Below, one piece after another: positions 16,552 to 27,695 of a stretch of DNA of 64,000 bases; within the stretch, counting starts at the first letter, position 1; each line of letters opens with the position of its first letter. The position numbers and the translations under genes are program-made. The DNA is from JAWKNZ01 sp041391425 (lineage in GTDB: Bacteria; Bdellovibrionota_B; Oligoflexia; Oligoflexales; JAWKNZ01), in the NCBI GenBank assembly GCA_041391425.1, contig JAWKNZ010000005.1:355443-419442 (forward strand), read 5' to 3'. The notes under the pieces were generated by a model. That model did no database searches. It saw only the letters and a list, made by a program, of their open reading frames with translations, and had not been told where the DNA came from.

Positions 16552-17804
16552 ATGAAACATTTTAAACTTATATTTAGTATTATTTTAGCCAGTTTAATTC
16601 TAACAGGCTGTGATGGTAAGACTGCAGCAGATCCAGAAACGGCAAGCCTAAGCGATCTTAATGCACCATCAGATCTATATACAGTCACTCAATCGGGAGC
16701 CATTAAACTTGGATGGGCTGCTGGAAACGTCGAAGAAGATTTCAAAGGCTACCTAGTTTTAGGCACGACGAAAAAGCTAGAAGATATCAAAAGCGGGCTT
16801 ACTTATCCAAGCACAGATGCTCAAGATGCTATCTCTGCTTTAGGGCTGCCCCGCTGCAAAGGCAATAGTGCGTTTTTTGAGGCTTTTGGCTTTCCTGCCG
16901 CAACTAATGATTGTGAAGGTGTAAATACCGAAGATACGACGGGGGAAGACAGCACAGATAACAGCGATACAGAAAACGATGATTCTGCTGCTAAAGAAGA
17001 AACTAAGAAAGAAGACCTAACAGGAGTGTTACTTCCATGCGAAGAGCGCAGCGCTGAGGTTACCATGGTATCACTGGATGTAAAGCCACCGGTAACATCC
17101 ATGCAAGAATGTACTGTTAAGCAAGTATATGATCCAAGTACAAAAGGGCTTATAGATATTGTTGACGGCACTCCTATGACCTTTATTGTATTTTCAGTTT
17201 TAGGAAGCGATTACGATACCCTAAGTTGGAGTTCTAATGCAGTTGAAGATGCTTCTTCGACTACGATTATCGATAATGAAGAGTTCGTCCTTAAAACTGA
17301 TGAATATCAAGCACTAACTTTCACAGTTGCCGAGACAGGAATTACAGCTGCCTTTGCTCCCTCAGCGGCTGACTGCGGTAGTGATCCTCACTGCAAACTT
17401 TCAAGTGCCAATAATGAAACGCCTAGCAGCCCAACTATCTATATAGCTCGTGATGCAGGCTCAGGGACTCATTTACAAAGAGTATTCGTATCAGTTCCTC
17501 AAAACTCAGATATTGAGATTCAAACTAAATACGACCCTGGCCATGCCTCAGATGGTTCTATTGAAGACCGCGTTGCCCGCGATGATCCAGAAGCTGATTA
17601 TGAGAGTAGCGGCCTGACCATTAACTTAGACGGTCCTCAGGTATTTGACTTTAGAATTAAAACTGGCACCAATACATATAACTACGGCAAGTTAGTTTTA
17701 AATCTCTTAGCTATGCTGATGTAAGCAGCAAAAGTACAGATATTACCTTTAAGGTTTCGGTCATTATCCAGCCCGGGGAAAATGTCCGCCATTACTTTTG
17801 GTGA
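16552..17804 (+). CDS. Paralogous lipoprotein with a C-terminal frameshift
   Basis: The main frame runs to 17724 (390 residues) and begins with a signal peptide and lipobox (LILTGC). Like the upstream protein it starts ..AADP..SLSDL and has a fibronectin-like GAIKLGWAAGNVEEDFKGYLV segment, but adds an acidic Thr/Asp/Glu-rich insert. The similarity to the upstream paralog's C-terminus continues in another frame (LSYADVSSKSTDITFKVSVI) up to a TGA at 17804. One missing T near 17692 would restore a continuous protein. Either a sequencing error or a recent frameshift. The upstream paralog's matching segment is SFYYDWYYVKDITHAG. Confidence 0.7.
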
Positions 17805-17897
17805 CCTAACGTTCATGTAAGCTAATAATCTTATAAACCAACATCCCTGCGACAAATTATAATGTTGCAGGGATGTTCCTGTTTAAGAGGATAAAAA

Positions 17898-20778
17898 ATG
17901 AAAGCAGCAAAAGTAATGGAACAGCTATTTAAAAGAAGTAATATTTACTTCCTAGCTTTGATTATGGTAGCATTCTCACCACTGGCAAATGCTAAACCCA
18001 TCAATGTCAATCAAAAACTTCCCAATGACAAGCGCGAATACCGGGCAATCAAGTTAGACAACAAACTAGAAGCCCTACTTATTAGCGATGTTGCATTAAA
18101 CAAATCAGCTGCAGCTTTAGACGTCAATGCTGGTAGCATCAGAGATCCTCTAGATAAGCAAGGCTTAGCCCACTTCCTCGAACATGTGCTATTTTTGGGG
18201 ACAAAAACATACCCAGAACCAGATGAATTTATCACCTTTGTTGAGCAGCATCGTGGAAAATGGAATGCATTTACAGCACCGGAGTCGACTAATTACCACT
18301 TCGATATTAACCATGACGGCTTAGAAGGGGCTTTAAAAAGATTTTCCTTATTTTTTATCGAACCTACCTTTAACAAAAATTTTATTACTAAAGAACGCAA
18401 TGCAGTCCACTCAGAATTCAAGAAGAACTTAGATAACGATTCAAGCCGTATCTACCGCGTTTATCAAGAGCTTATTATTAAAGACCATCCAGCAAGAGGT
18501 TTTGCTGTTGGCAATAATGAAACCTTAGCAAAGGTTGGCGGCAAAGAGCTTTTAGACTTTTACAAAAAATATTATTCAGCAAACATTATGAAACTTGTCA
18601 TAATGTCCAATAAAAGCTTAGATGATCAAGAAAAACTGGTAAAACAATATTTTTCCCCCATCAAGAACTACAATGTCAAACTTGATAAAATCCCGACAAA
18701 AATAATTGATAATAAAAACCTTCCCAGTGAAATCCGTATCCAAACTCTAAAAGACACCAAAGAGCTAGAACTCAGCTTTCCCATCCCTTCTATGTTTCCT
18801 TATTGGCAAACAAAACCCGAATCAATCCTCTCACACCTTCTAGGACACGAGGGCAAAGGTTCCTTATTCAGCCTGTTGAAAAAAGAAAATTTAGCCAGCG
18901 CCATTGTTGCCAGCACTCATTCGACCAGCTTTGCCGGCAGCTTTGATGTTGACATCACCATGACAGATTATGGTCAAAAAAATATAGATAAAATTGTCTC
19001 CCATTTCTTTTCTTACATAGAAATGCTCAATAAAAATGGCTACAAAAAATATATCTATGATGAAGAATCCACTATGCGCTCCATTAATTTTGTCTACCGC
19101 GACCATCAAGAAGGTGTATGGGTTGCCTCCAAATTCGCTAACCTTATGCAAAAATATCCCCCATTGGAAATAGAAAAAGCTCAGGCACTACTGCAAGAAT
19201 ATGGTCCGCAAGATTTTTCGATGCTTTTAAGTCATATCAAGCCAGCTAATATGATTTTATTTGAGCAAGGCAAAGACGTTAAAACTGATAAAACAGAGCA
19301 TTTTTTTAAGACAAAATATGCTATCAATATGATTCCTTCTAAAAGGATAAAAAAGTGGGAAGCAGCAAAATTAAATAAAACTTTAAGCTATCCACAACAA
19401 AATCCTTTTATTCCCAAAGATTTGGCATTGTACAAAACGCAAGATACAAAGCCTAAAAACATCATCAATGCAAAATGGGGAGAGTTTTGGTTTCAAAGCG
19501 ATAACAAATTCCACTTACCAAAAGCCAGCGTTGAGTTAAGACTGCTTACAGACAAAGTCAACACCTCCCCTAGCAGTAAAATGCTAGCCAATTTGTATAG
19601 TTTGGCTTTGAATCGCAGCTTAGAAGAATGGAAATACCCGATCACTCTAGCTGGGCTTTCTTTCAACATACAACGCATCGATCGTGGCATCTCACTACAG
19701 TTTTCTGGCTATTCTGAAAACATACCGTTCTTAATCGAGTCAATTAGCAAGAAATTACTCCTATTAGATGTCGATCAAAAGACTTTTGAAGATATCAAAT
19801 CAGAATTAAAACGTATGGTCATAAACTCTTACAAAGCGCCTGCATATCAGCAAGCGATTTATCACCTTAGATATTTGGCTGACAGTAAAATGATCCATCC
19901 AAAATACTATTTCCAACCATCTGGGCTCCCAGGAAGTATCGATTTAATTTCAGATGTCACCTTAAAGCAGGTAAGAGAAAATGCCAAAAAAGTTCTAAGC
20001 CGTTTTGCAATAGAGGGCGCAGCTTATGGAAACCTAAAAGAGCAAGAAGTAAAAACTGCGCTATTAAGCTTGCCCAAAAATTTAAAAGCATCTCCTCTAC
20101 CAGCTGAATTAAGAGGAAGGAGCTTAGCTCTAAAGCTTGACCAGGAGAAAGCTTCGCTGCTAAAATAAAATCAAGCGTTAACAATAATTCTTGGGTATCC
20201 AATATCCAGTTTGGAGAAAGATCTCCAAAACTACATGCTATTCTTGCTGTAGCACAGGGTGTTCTAAGGCTAGCTTTTTCAAAGAATTGAGAACAAAACA
20301 ACAATTAGGCTATGTAGTTACCAATTGGATCGACGAAAGTGACAATCTTTTAGGAATGAATTTTGTGATTCAATCGGACCAGTACCCTCCAAATGAGTTA
20401 TCGGACAGAGCAGCAACCTGGATGCATGAGTCTCTAAATGTCCTAAAGAATGTTTCAAATACCGAACTCAAACGCCTAAAGGATGCGGTTGCCATTCAGT
20501 TTAGAAGAGAAATCAAGACAATACCCGATCAGTTAGAGCGCATTGTTTTTGAAGCTATTACTTTAAAAGGACAGTTTGGTTATAATGAAGCGGTAGCAAA
20601 AGAGGCAGAGAAGTTAACCAAAAATGATATGATCGAAGCCTTTAAAAATGCCTTCAACAATAAATCTAAAAAATCACTATCGGTTTATTTATCTAAAAAA
20701 GGCATCAAGGATTTTAAAGTTAAAGAAAAAGTCATTCAAGATGAATTAAAGTTCAAAGCCCATGCAAAATATTATTAA
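17898..20778 (+). CDS. M16 family metalloprotease (pitrilysin/insulysin-like), frameshifted
   Basis: The exported zinc protease has the inverted zinc motif HFLEH in LAHFLEHVLFLGTKTYPEP (about residues 94-98) and the downstream ERNAVHSEF segment containing the third ligand Glu. A signal peptide ends near SPLANA. The combined length of about 960 residues matches periplasmic pitrilysin. The frame breaks twice: near 20145 it leaves the first frame, and near 20275 it enters the third, where FFKELRTKQQLGYVV, a hallmark of the last M16 domain, follows. A single missing A and a single missing T in short runs would repair both. It follows the lipoprotein pair and may process exported peptides. Confidence 0.8.
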
Positions 20779-20794
20779 ATATTGACCTTTCCAA

Positions 20795-20850
20795 TAAGCT
20801 TAAGGGAAGTAAAACCTATTATAGCCGTAATACAGTATGACAGGCTTTGC
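20795..20850 (+). repeat. Probable decayed copy of palindromic family B
   Basis: The arms AAGGGAAGTAAAACCTATTATAGC and GGCTTTGCTCCCTATCAA resemble the ends of the family B palindromes at 29572 and 57653, but the central core is missing. It lies just after the M16 gene. Degenerate, so the assignment is tentative. Confidence 0.35.
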
Positions 20851-20868
20851 TCCCTATCAAGAACTAAA

Positions 20869-20915
20869 AAAGCTGTCTGCAAATACCAACCAAGTTTGAA
20901 TATGCCGACAGCTTT
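20869..20915 (-). terminator. Intrinsic terminator for the leftward gene pair
   Basis: A stem AAAGCTGTC/GACAGCTTT closes a loop of about 29 bases. Read leftward it is followed by a run of T residues (GACAGCTTTTTTAG). It lies between the convergent M16 gene and the leftward operon ending at 20946, so it probably ends that operon and may work weakly in the other direction. Confidence 0.6.
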
Positions 20916-20945
20916 CGCATTATTAAGGGGAGGGTCTGTAAAAGC

Positions 20946-21395
20946 TCACTCTAAACTGTCACTAAATACTTGATAGCGAACATAACGAAAGCTATATTCC
21001 AACTCATTATAATCGTCTTGCAAGCGATTTCCGGGTCTAACAGATGCAGCACGCTGCCACTGGCGCTCAAAACTAAGCCATTGCCAAACAACGAAATGAA
21101 AATCATCCTTTAGCTGCTCACAATCACGACCATTTTCTACCTTTACAATAAAATCATCAGCAGCACGCATAAGCTCTATCGCAAAAGAATAAAGCTGGTT
21201 AAAACCATTCTGCCAGCGAGACAAATCTGCAAACTCTTGTGCCCTTTGCGACAAATCAAAAGTAGATGTTATAATTTCTTGAGAATTTTCACACTCAACA
21301 CCCACTTGATAAGAATGTGATGCTAACACAGGTGATGAAACCATAATCAAAGTAATACTAAGCCGTTTCCATCCTTCTCTCAAAAGACCTATCAA
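20946..21395 (-). CDS. Exported hypothetical protein
   Basis: A product of about 149 residues with an N-terminal signal peptide (WKRLSITLIMVSSPVLASHS). The mature part has two Cys (VECENSQ and GRDCEQL), several Trp and a predicted helical pattern. No domain recognised. The start is uncertain: a TTG at 21395 is well placed after AGAGG, while a GTG at 21404 lies too close to it. It is six to fifteen bases downstream of the large lipoprotein gene, so they form an operon and probably act together. Confidence 0.6.
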   Translation of the reverse strand: MIGLLREGWKRLSITLIMVSSPVLASHSYQVGVECENSQEIITSTFDLSQRAQEFADLSRWQNGFNQLYSFAIELMRAADDFIVKVENGRDCEQLKDDFHFVVWQWLSFERQWQRAASVRPGNRLQDDYNELEYSFRYVRYQVFSDSLE

Positions 21396-21410
21396 AACAT
21401 ACACCTCTCG

Positions 21411-23132
21411 CTAGCCTCTACCAGGCCAAGAAAATTTAATTAAATTGCCTAGATATGACCTTCTCACCCACTCACCGCTGCGACTATCATCATTACCATC
21501 GCTAGTAATCCGTGTAGCGGGTATATACAGCTCAACACCATTATCAGAAGACACCCCAGAAATCAGCCTATTATCTTCCAGTTGAATATTCAATGCTCCC
21601 GTATAAAAATCAAATAAACCGTTCGCAATCGAAACCCTTTTAGCATCCAAACCACCATCAGCCAGCCAACCTCTAATCTCCAGAGGATATACATCTTTAG
21701 AATTTAAAGAAATTCCTGACTTTACCTCGAGGCGAAGCTTTGCTTTCTTTTCCGAGAATTGTTGGGTTAAAGAATTCATCAATTGTGCCTTTTTTGCAAT
21801 TGAGGGCATCCGACTTTTAACCATTTCAACCGTTCCAACTCTACCAAAATTTTTCGAATACCAAAATCCTTTCAGGCCTCCTTGCATCCATTGATTCACT
21901 GCAAAGAGCGTTTCACCATTGCCATCAAAAATAAAGATCTTTCTTGCTGGTACGTAACGGCGTGGTAAAAAACGATAGGAAATAAACTCTTTATTTTTTC
22001 CATCACCAAAAAACAGAGTTGCCGATCCATAAAGGTAAAACCAACTCTCTCCATTCTTTTTTTCTTGATGTCTTGATTTAATCTCAAGCCTCAACAGCTG
22101 GTATTGGTTTAGGTGCTCATGATGAACAAAACCAAAATACTCCCCTTCCATAGATTTAGGAGAATTGTTTCCTTCAATACTTTCATTTTTCGAATATCTA
22201 ACATGATAATTCCTTGGATAGATATGATACGGCTTATGTTCTGCTATTTTTCTCTCTTTTTTCACCAAAGCATATCCACAATCACCGCATTCCAAACCTT
22301 TTTCATTTACAGTGCATTTTCTTTCCTGTTGCTTCGACGTTAGCAAAATACTGCGTTCTAAAAAATTATAGCCACCCTCTAAATCCTCTTGATCTTGACA
22401 TTCATTTAACAAACAGTTTTTAGATGTAGGTTTCAAGAGATGTCCTGAAATTGCCATATTGAAAGGTTTAATTAGTTCCTTTTCCATATGCAACTTCCGC
22501 CTTGTCTCCAAACGAAGCTCATGTTTTATTCCTTCGCAAGTAGCTTCATAACGTCCAGCAATATTGTGCGCTACTGCATTCGCTGACAACATGTCTTGAT
22601 CAGCAGTACTAGTATTTAAACTTTCTTTCCAGCTAGCAAAAAAGTTTCCAACAATATTAGTCTGAGAAAATTTAATTTTCCCATTCAACATGTCACCATG
22701 GAGCTCAACTCTTTCAAGAGAAAAGGCATCCTCAACACTCTTAAAGTCGAATTTTTTTTCTTTTAAAAAGTAATCGACATAAGGAAAATAAACAGCAGAA
22801 TATTCACTACTGACAAAAGACTCATTTAAAATCTTCACAATTGCACGCATTTTCATGACGCGTGAATTTTTACGATAGGCGATTAAGTCAATAATAAGAG
22901 GGTAGCTCTGCTGAAAGTTCTCTAAATTTGCATAGCCCATATACCGCCCGATACCAAAACGACTTTCATCACTATTAAGATTTAAACTTTTGCTACCAAT
23001 AGATGATGGTTTTATCTTATCTTCTGAAACTATTCGGTTGGACTGAATGTCACGTGCGGGCCTACAACCATAAAGAATACATATAGAAATAATAAGTACA
23101 ACTGCCTTACAGCCAAATCCTGATTGACGCAT
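21411..23132 (-). CDS. Large putative lipoprotein of unknown function
   Basis: From the ATG at 23132, preceded by GAGAGG, the protein has about 573 residues; an in-frame GTG at 23159 lacks a ribosome site. The signal peptide ends in a relaxed lipobox (CILYGC). The mature protein is beta-rich with many Lys, Tyr and Phe, and two CxxC-like patterns (LECGDCGY and NECQDQ). Two similar blocks begin GRYMGYANLENFQQSYPLIIDL and GEYFGFVHHEHLNQYQLLRLEI, so the protein seems to be built of repeated units. No known domain recognised. Confidence 0.7.
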   Translation of the reverse strand: MRQSGFGCKAVVLIISICILYGCRPARDIQSNRIVSEDKIKPSSIGSKSLNLNSDESRFGIGRYMGYANLENFQQSYPLIIDLIAYRKNSRVMKMRAIVKILNESFVSSEYSAVYFPYVDYFLKEKKFDFKSVEDAFSLERVELHGDMLNGKIKFSQTNIVGNFFASWKESLNTSTADQDMLSANAVAHNIAGRYEATCEGIKHELRLETRRKLHMEKELIKPFNMAISGHLLKPTSKNCLLNECQDQEDLEGGYNFLERSILLTSKQQERKCTVNEKGLECGDCGYALVKKERKIAEHKPYHIYPRNYHVRYSKNESIEGNNSPKSMEGEYFGFVHHEHLNQYQLLRLEIKSRHQEKKNGESWFYLYGSATLFFGDGKNKEFISYRFLPRRYVPARKIFIFDGNGETLFAVNQWMQGGLKGFWYSKNFGRVGTVEMVKSRMPSIAKKAQLMNSLTQQFSEKKAKLRLEVKSGISLNSKDVYPLEIRGWLADGGLDAKRVSIANGLFDFYTGALNIQLEDNRLISGVSSDNGVELYIPATRITSDGNDDSRSGEWVRRSYLGNLIKFSWPGRG

Positions 23133-23200
23133 CCTTGCCTCTCGTGACTTTATTTTCACAGCGTTAGAAATTGTATAATAGAACAGATACCAAAGCGCAC

Positions 23201-23244
23201 AGAAAAAAGCTCAAAGCTATATAGTCATAGCTGGACTTTTTTCT
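23201..23244 (-). terminator. Probable terminator of the sucB-lpd-sucA operon
   Basis: AGAAAAAAG and CTTTTTTCT pair around an inner AGCTAT/ATAGCT stem. Read leftward the hairpin ends in a TTTTTT run. It lies downstream of sucA and just upstream of the lipoprotein gene that begins at 23132, so it can separate the two transcripts. Confidence 0.5.
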
Positions 23245-23299
23245 GCCGCTACGAAAAGATCGCACAACTTAGGCTTTACTAACTCTTACCCATAAGTCA

Positions 23300-23415
23300 T
23301 AAATTAGATTGGAGATCAGACCTCCACCATACCGAGCCGAAGAACCTCTAATCTCGTGCTCATACTTAAGAGTTTCGAGATGTTTCGCTTCACTCAACAT
23401 GACGCTCTTGCATAC
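23300..23415 (+). repeat. Interspersed repeat family C, copy C1
   Basis: The recognisable core is TTTCGAGATGTTTCGCTTCA followed by CTCAACATGACGCTC, at 23372-23407. Similar cores lie at 29536 and 30567, all in the same orientation and all intergenic. The upstream part (ACCTCTAATCTCGTGC) is less conserved. No coding potential. Confidence 0.55.
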
Positions 23416-23433
23416 TTACAATAAAAACAAAAG

Positions 23434-26220
23434 TTATCCTTTTTTATGACTCACTAATTTTGGCTTCCAGCCACTGGCATTACCCAAAGCCTCTTCAATA
23501 ATTCGATTTTGCTCGACTTGATGTGATTTTCCTGAACCTTCGGCAGTAGTACCACTACCTTTACGTCCCGTATAACTAAGGCTCCAGCCGCGCTCACGCC
23601 CCACCTCTTCTAGCCTTCCGCGTATGAAGCTCCATGAACCCATATTTTGAGGTTCCTCTTGAACCCAAACGACTTTCTTTAGATTCGGATAAATAGCCAA
23701 TGCCTCACGTATCCGCTCCCAAGGAAAAGGATACAACTGCTCAAAGCGAATAATAGGTTTAGCCAAACGAGGGTCAGCTTCCACTCGCGCTAATAATTCA
23801 TAATATATTTTACCACTGCAAGCCAGTACCGTCTCTACCGATGCCTTATTTTCGATTAAACGATCATCAATGATCTCTTTAAATCCAAGCTCATTTTCAA
23901 ATTCCTCAAAATTAGAAATAACCTTAGGATGTCTCAGCAGGCTCTTAGGTGTCATAATGACTAAAGGCTTTCTAAAGCTCCTCAAAGCTTGCCGGCGCAG
24001 CAAATGAAAATATTGTGCGGGGGTTGTTACATTGCAGACTTGCATATTTAAACTACCGCAAAGCTGTAAATAACGTTCAGGACGGCCACTAGAATGCTCA
24101 GGTCCCATACCTTCATGTCCGTGAGGAAGTAGTAAAACTAGAGAAGATTCTTGCGACCATTTTGCTTCTGATGCAGCAATAAATTGATCGATTATAATCT
24201 GAGCTCCATTGGAAAAATCACCAAATTGTGCTTCCCACAAAACCAACGTCCCAGGGTCCGCCACTGAGTAACCAAACTCGAATCCAAGGCAAGAAGCTTC
24301 TGACAACGGACTGTTAATAACATCAACAGCATCATTACTTTTCATATTTGAAAAAATATTGTGAGGCTGCTCATTCTCAACATCAAATAAAACGGCATGA
24401 CGGCTTGTAAACGTCCCTCTCTTACAATCCTGTCCCGAAAGGCGAATTTTATAGCCTTGCTCTGCCATTGACGCAAAGGCAAGCAGCTCACCCATTCCCC
24501 AATCAACTTTACCTTCACCAGAAAGCATTTTTTCTCGTGCTTGAAATAATTTTTTAATTTTCGGATGCGGATTAAAACCTTTAGGGATTTTAAGAAACTC
24601 TTTACCCAAATACTTCAGACCATCTCTCGGTACACTAGTATTAACCGGCTCTATAATTTCACTCCGATCAACCTTACGATAGCGCATACTAACCTCAAGC
24701 TCTTTAGGTATCATATGCGGCTTAATAATTGGGTTATCTCCTCGAATATTCTCATAAGCCTTTTGCAACCTATCTTTGACTTGAGAGGCATATTTTTTTA
24801 TGTCGCTTTCAGTAAAATCTCCTGCTTCAACCAAGTTCTTAGAGTATTTTTCTAATACAGTTTTTTGCTTGGAAATCCTTTTGTACATTAGAGGCTGTGT
24901 AAACCCTGGTTCATCTCCTTCATTATGCCCGTGCCTCCTATAACCAATTAAGTCAATGACAATATCACGACCAAACTTTTGCCTATAATCCATAGCCAAT
25001 TGGGCAACCCAGATACAAGCTTCCGGGTCATCTGCATTCACATGTAATACAGGTGCACGCACAACCTTTGCAATATCACTTGGATAATCACAAGATCTGC
25101 TATCCCAATAATTTGTTGTAAATCCAATTTGATTATTAGTAATAATATGAATGGTACCACCGGTATTATAAGCTTCTAAACCGGTTAAATTTAGAGTCTC
25201 CGCGACAATTCCCTGTCCAATAAAAGAAGCGTCACCATGGAGTAGTATGGGGATAATTTTACTGCGATTAGAGTTAGCTACTAATTTTTGACGGCAACGC
25301 ACAAAGCCTTCAACTACTGGGTCAACTGCTTCCAAATGACTAGGATTTGGAGACAAATAAAGCCGCATTTCATTACCACTAAACGTCTGAACTTTATTTG
25401 CATAGCCCAGATGGTATTTAACATCACCGTCTATATCGAAAAGATTATACTCGCTACCCTCAAACTCAAAGAGCATCTTTTCATATGATTTTTCCATAAT
25501 ATTTGCTAGCACATTCAACCTACCTCGATGTGCCATACCTATACAAATTTCTTCTCCACTCGTTAAACTAGCTTCATCGATCAAGACATCCATCATAGGA
25601 ATCAAAGCATCTAGACCCTCTAAAGAAAATCTTTTCTGCCCTAAATATCGAAGTTGCAAGAAACGCTCAAATCCTTCCGCCATACTTAGCTTTTCAATAA
25701 TGCGTTTTTTATGCTCTAAACTCCACTTTGGTTGATTATTGCATGCTTCCATTTTTTCTTGGAGCCATACAACGGTAGGGATATCATTAATTTCTCTAAA
25801 GTCCGCTCCTATTCTCCCACAATAGGTCTGCTGCAACTTTGACAATATATCTGCAAGCTTCATAGGTTCATCATTATTAAAGTTAGCCGGATGAAAAACT
25901 TTTTCTAATGAAATATGTTCCATATGATGACTGGCCAACTGCAACTCAGAGGACATTCCCGGTTTCTCATCCAATGGATTCACATGAGCTGACAAATGGC
26001 CTAAACGGCGATATGTATGTATCAAGGCCTCTACTTGAGCATTTTCATGGGCATCATCTGCCTGCACTGATCCGCGTGAGCCACTTAATGCAAACTCATA
26101 ACCTTCGAAAAACTTTTGCCACGAAGATTCAACACTATCAGGATCTTGCCTATATTGCTCAAAAAGCGCATCAATAAAATTTGCATTCGTTCCGGTAGCA
26201 AAAGAAAACCTATCTGTCAT
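23434..26220 (-). CDS. sucA: 2-oxoglutarate dehydrogenase E1 component
   Basis: A 928-residue thiamine-diphosphate enzyme that decarboxylates 2-oxoglutarate and transfers the succinyl group to the E2 lipoyl arm in the TCA cycle. The N-terminal segment has FIDALFEQYRQDPDSVESSWQ, typical of this family. It contains the HRGRLNVLANI and HGDASFIGQG motifs, then NNQIGFTT, and the pyrimidine-domain VLWEAQFGDFSNGAQIIIDQF. The end has WVQEEPQNMGSW. Length matches the family. It is the last gene of a leftward operon, 73 bases after lpd, an unusual position since sucA usually comes first. Confidence 0.97.
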   Translation of the reverse strand: MTDRFSFATGTNANFIDALFEQYRQDPDSVESSWQKFFEGYEFALSGSRGSVQADDAHENAQVEALIHTYRRLGHLSAHVNPLDEKPGMSSELQLASHHMEHISLEKVFHPANFNNDEPMKLADILSKLQQTYCGRIGADFREINDIPTVVWLQEKMEACNNQPKWSLEHKKRIIEKLSMAEGFERFLQLRYLGQKRFSLEGLDALIPMMDVLIDEASLTSGEEICIGMAHRGRLNVLANIMEKSYEKMLFEFEGSEYNLFDIDGDVKYHLGYANKVQTFSGNEMRLYLSPNPSHLEAVDPVVEGFVRCRQKLVANSNRSKIIPILLHGDASFIGQGIVAETLNLTGLEAYNTGGTIHIITNNQIGFTTNYWDSRSCDYPSDIAKVVRAPVLHVNADDPEACIWVAQLAMDYRQKFGRDIVIDLIGYRRHGHNEGDEPGFTQPLMYKRISKQKTVLEKYSKNLVEAGDFTESDIKKYASQVKDRLQKAYENIRGDNPIIKPHMIPKELEVSMRYRKVDRSEIIEPVNTSVPRDGLKYLGKEFLKIPKGFNPHPKIKKLFQAREKMLSGEGKVDWGMGELLAFASMAEQGYKIRLSGQDCKRGTFTSRHAVLFDVENEQPHNIFSNMKSNDAVDVINSPLSEASCLGFEFGYSVADPGTLVLWEAQFGDFSNGAQIIIDQFIAASEAKWSQESSLVLLLPHGHEGMGPEHSSGRPERYLQLCGSLNMQVCNVTTPAQYFHLLRRQALRSFRKPLVIMTPKSLLRHPKVISNFEEFENELGFKEIIDDRLIENKASVETVLACSGKIYYELLARVEADPRLAKPIIRFEQLYPFPWERIREALAIYPNLKKVVWVQEEPQNMGSWSFIRGRLEEVGRERGWSLSYTGRKGSGTTAEGSGKSHQVEQNRIIEEALGNASGWKPKLVSHKKG

Positions 26221-26293
26221 CCTATTAAATCTCCGATCGTAAATCTTACAACTTTTATTAAAGGGATTAAAATCTATCTGACGAAACCTATCA

Positions 26294-27692
26294 TCACGAA
26301 TGAATCATGCGACCATCCACACCTAATGCTGCCTCCTTAAAAGCCTCTGCCAATGTAGGGTGTGCATGAACAGATCTCGCAATATCTTCGGCACTTGCTT
26401 TATATTCAAAAGCTATTGCCGCTTCGGCTATCATTTCAGATGCCATGGGACCAACAATATGAACACCAAGAAGTTGGTCAGTTTTTTCGTCAGCCAGCAC
26501 TTTCACAAACCCTTCAACCGATCCCATCGCTTTAGCACGACCATTTGCTTTGAACGAAAATTGACCTTTTTTATACTTAACTCCGTCATTTTTTAACATC
26601 TCTTCACTAGCACCAACAGATGCAACTTCAGGCCAAGTATAAACGATACTTGGAATAGCATCATAATTAACATGCCCAGATTTTCCGGCAAGATTTTCTG
26701 CAACCGCAATTCCTTCTTCTTCAGCTTTATGCGCTAACATCGGCCCATGAATGACATCACCAATAGCGTAAACATTGGCTACAGAAGTCTTAAATCCATG
26801 ATCAACAAGAATCCTTCCCCTCTCATCCATCTTTAAGCCAACTTTTTCAAGCCCCAAATTTTCAGTGAATGGTTTTCTGCCTACAGCCACCAACGACTGA
26901 TCACCAGAGAGCTGTATACTTTTCCCGGCATGCTCACATTCAATAGTCACTTTTTTATTTTTAACGGCTGCTGTTTTTAAAAGCGTTTTTAAATGAAATT
27001 CTATCCCTTGCTTACTTAGGATTTTTTGCATTTCTCTCGAGATGCCAACATCGGTAGCACCCAAGATCTTATCCGTAGCTTCAACAACAGTTACTTTCGC
27101 ACCTAAACGGCACCAAACGCTACCAAGCTCTAAGCCAATGACTCCACCGCCGATGACAATAAGCTCTTTAGGCACTTTTTTAAACTCAATGCATCTGTCG
27201 AATCGATAATAATCTTATGATCAAATGGAGCGCTGGGAATTTCTATCGGCGCTGAGCCAGTAGCAATAACAATATGCCTCGCTTGATAGTTAACACTCTT
27301 TCCATTTTCATCTTGAACCGCTACTGTTCCACTATCTACAAGCGAGCCTCGACCGTTTAACCAAGCAATCTTGTTCTTTTAAAAAGAAACTCAACTCCCT
27401 TAGTAATGCCATCAACAACTTCATCTTTGCGTTTGATCAACTTTTTGAGATTCAAATCGACACCATCCAGCTCAATTCCATGCTCGGATAGACCGTGCTT
27501 AGCCATATGATAATGATGGCTCGACTCTAATAGAGCCTTACTTGGAATACAGCCTACATTCAAACACGTGCCACCGAGTGATTTTCTCTCTTCCACACAT
27601 GCTGTTTTAAAACCGAGTTGGGCTGCTCGAATCGCGCACACATAACCACCAGGCCCTGCACCAATGACAACAACATCAAACTGCTCAGACAT
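26294..27692 (-). CDS. lpd: Dihydrolipoyl dehydrogenase (E3), broken by two frameshifts
   Basis: The flavoprotein reoxidises the lipoyl group of the 2-oxoglutarate dehydrogenase complex using NAD. The N-terminal part has the FAD motif GAGPGGYVCA and the redox pair Cys43/Cys48 in GGTCLNVGCIPSK. The C-terminal part has the NAD motif GGGVIGLELGSVW and the HAHPTLAEAFKEAA active-site motif. Between them the frame is lost near 27378 and again near 27180. Adding one A to each of two A runs restores the expected reading (..NKIAWLNGRGSLVDSG.. and ..DALSLKKVPKELIVI..). Because the gene is central and its neighbours are intact, sequence error is more likely than loss. Three bases separate it from sucB. 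Confidence 0.9.
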
Positions 27693-27695
27693 ATC

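Noticed and set aside
20191..20330. Independent start of a second protease gene at 20191
   Set aside because: The first 28 residues of that frame do not resemble a protein family, while the M16 sequence continues in another frame up to 20275.
26294..27692. Two separate half-size flavoprotein genes
   Set aside because: The two open frames together give one complete dihydrolipoyl dehydrogenase, with the missing middle readable in a third frame.
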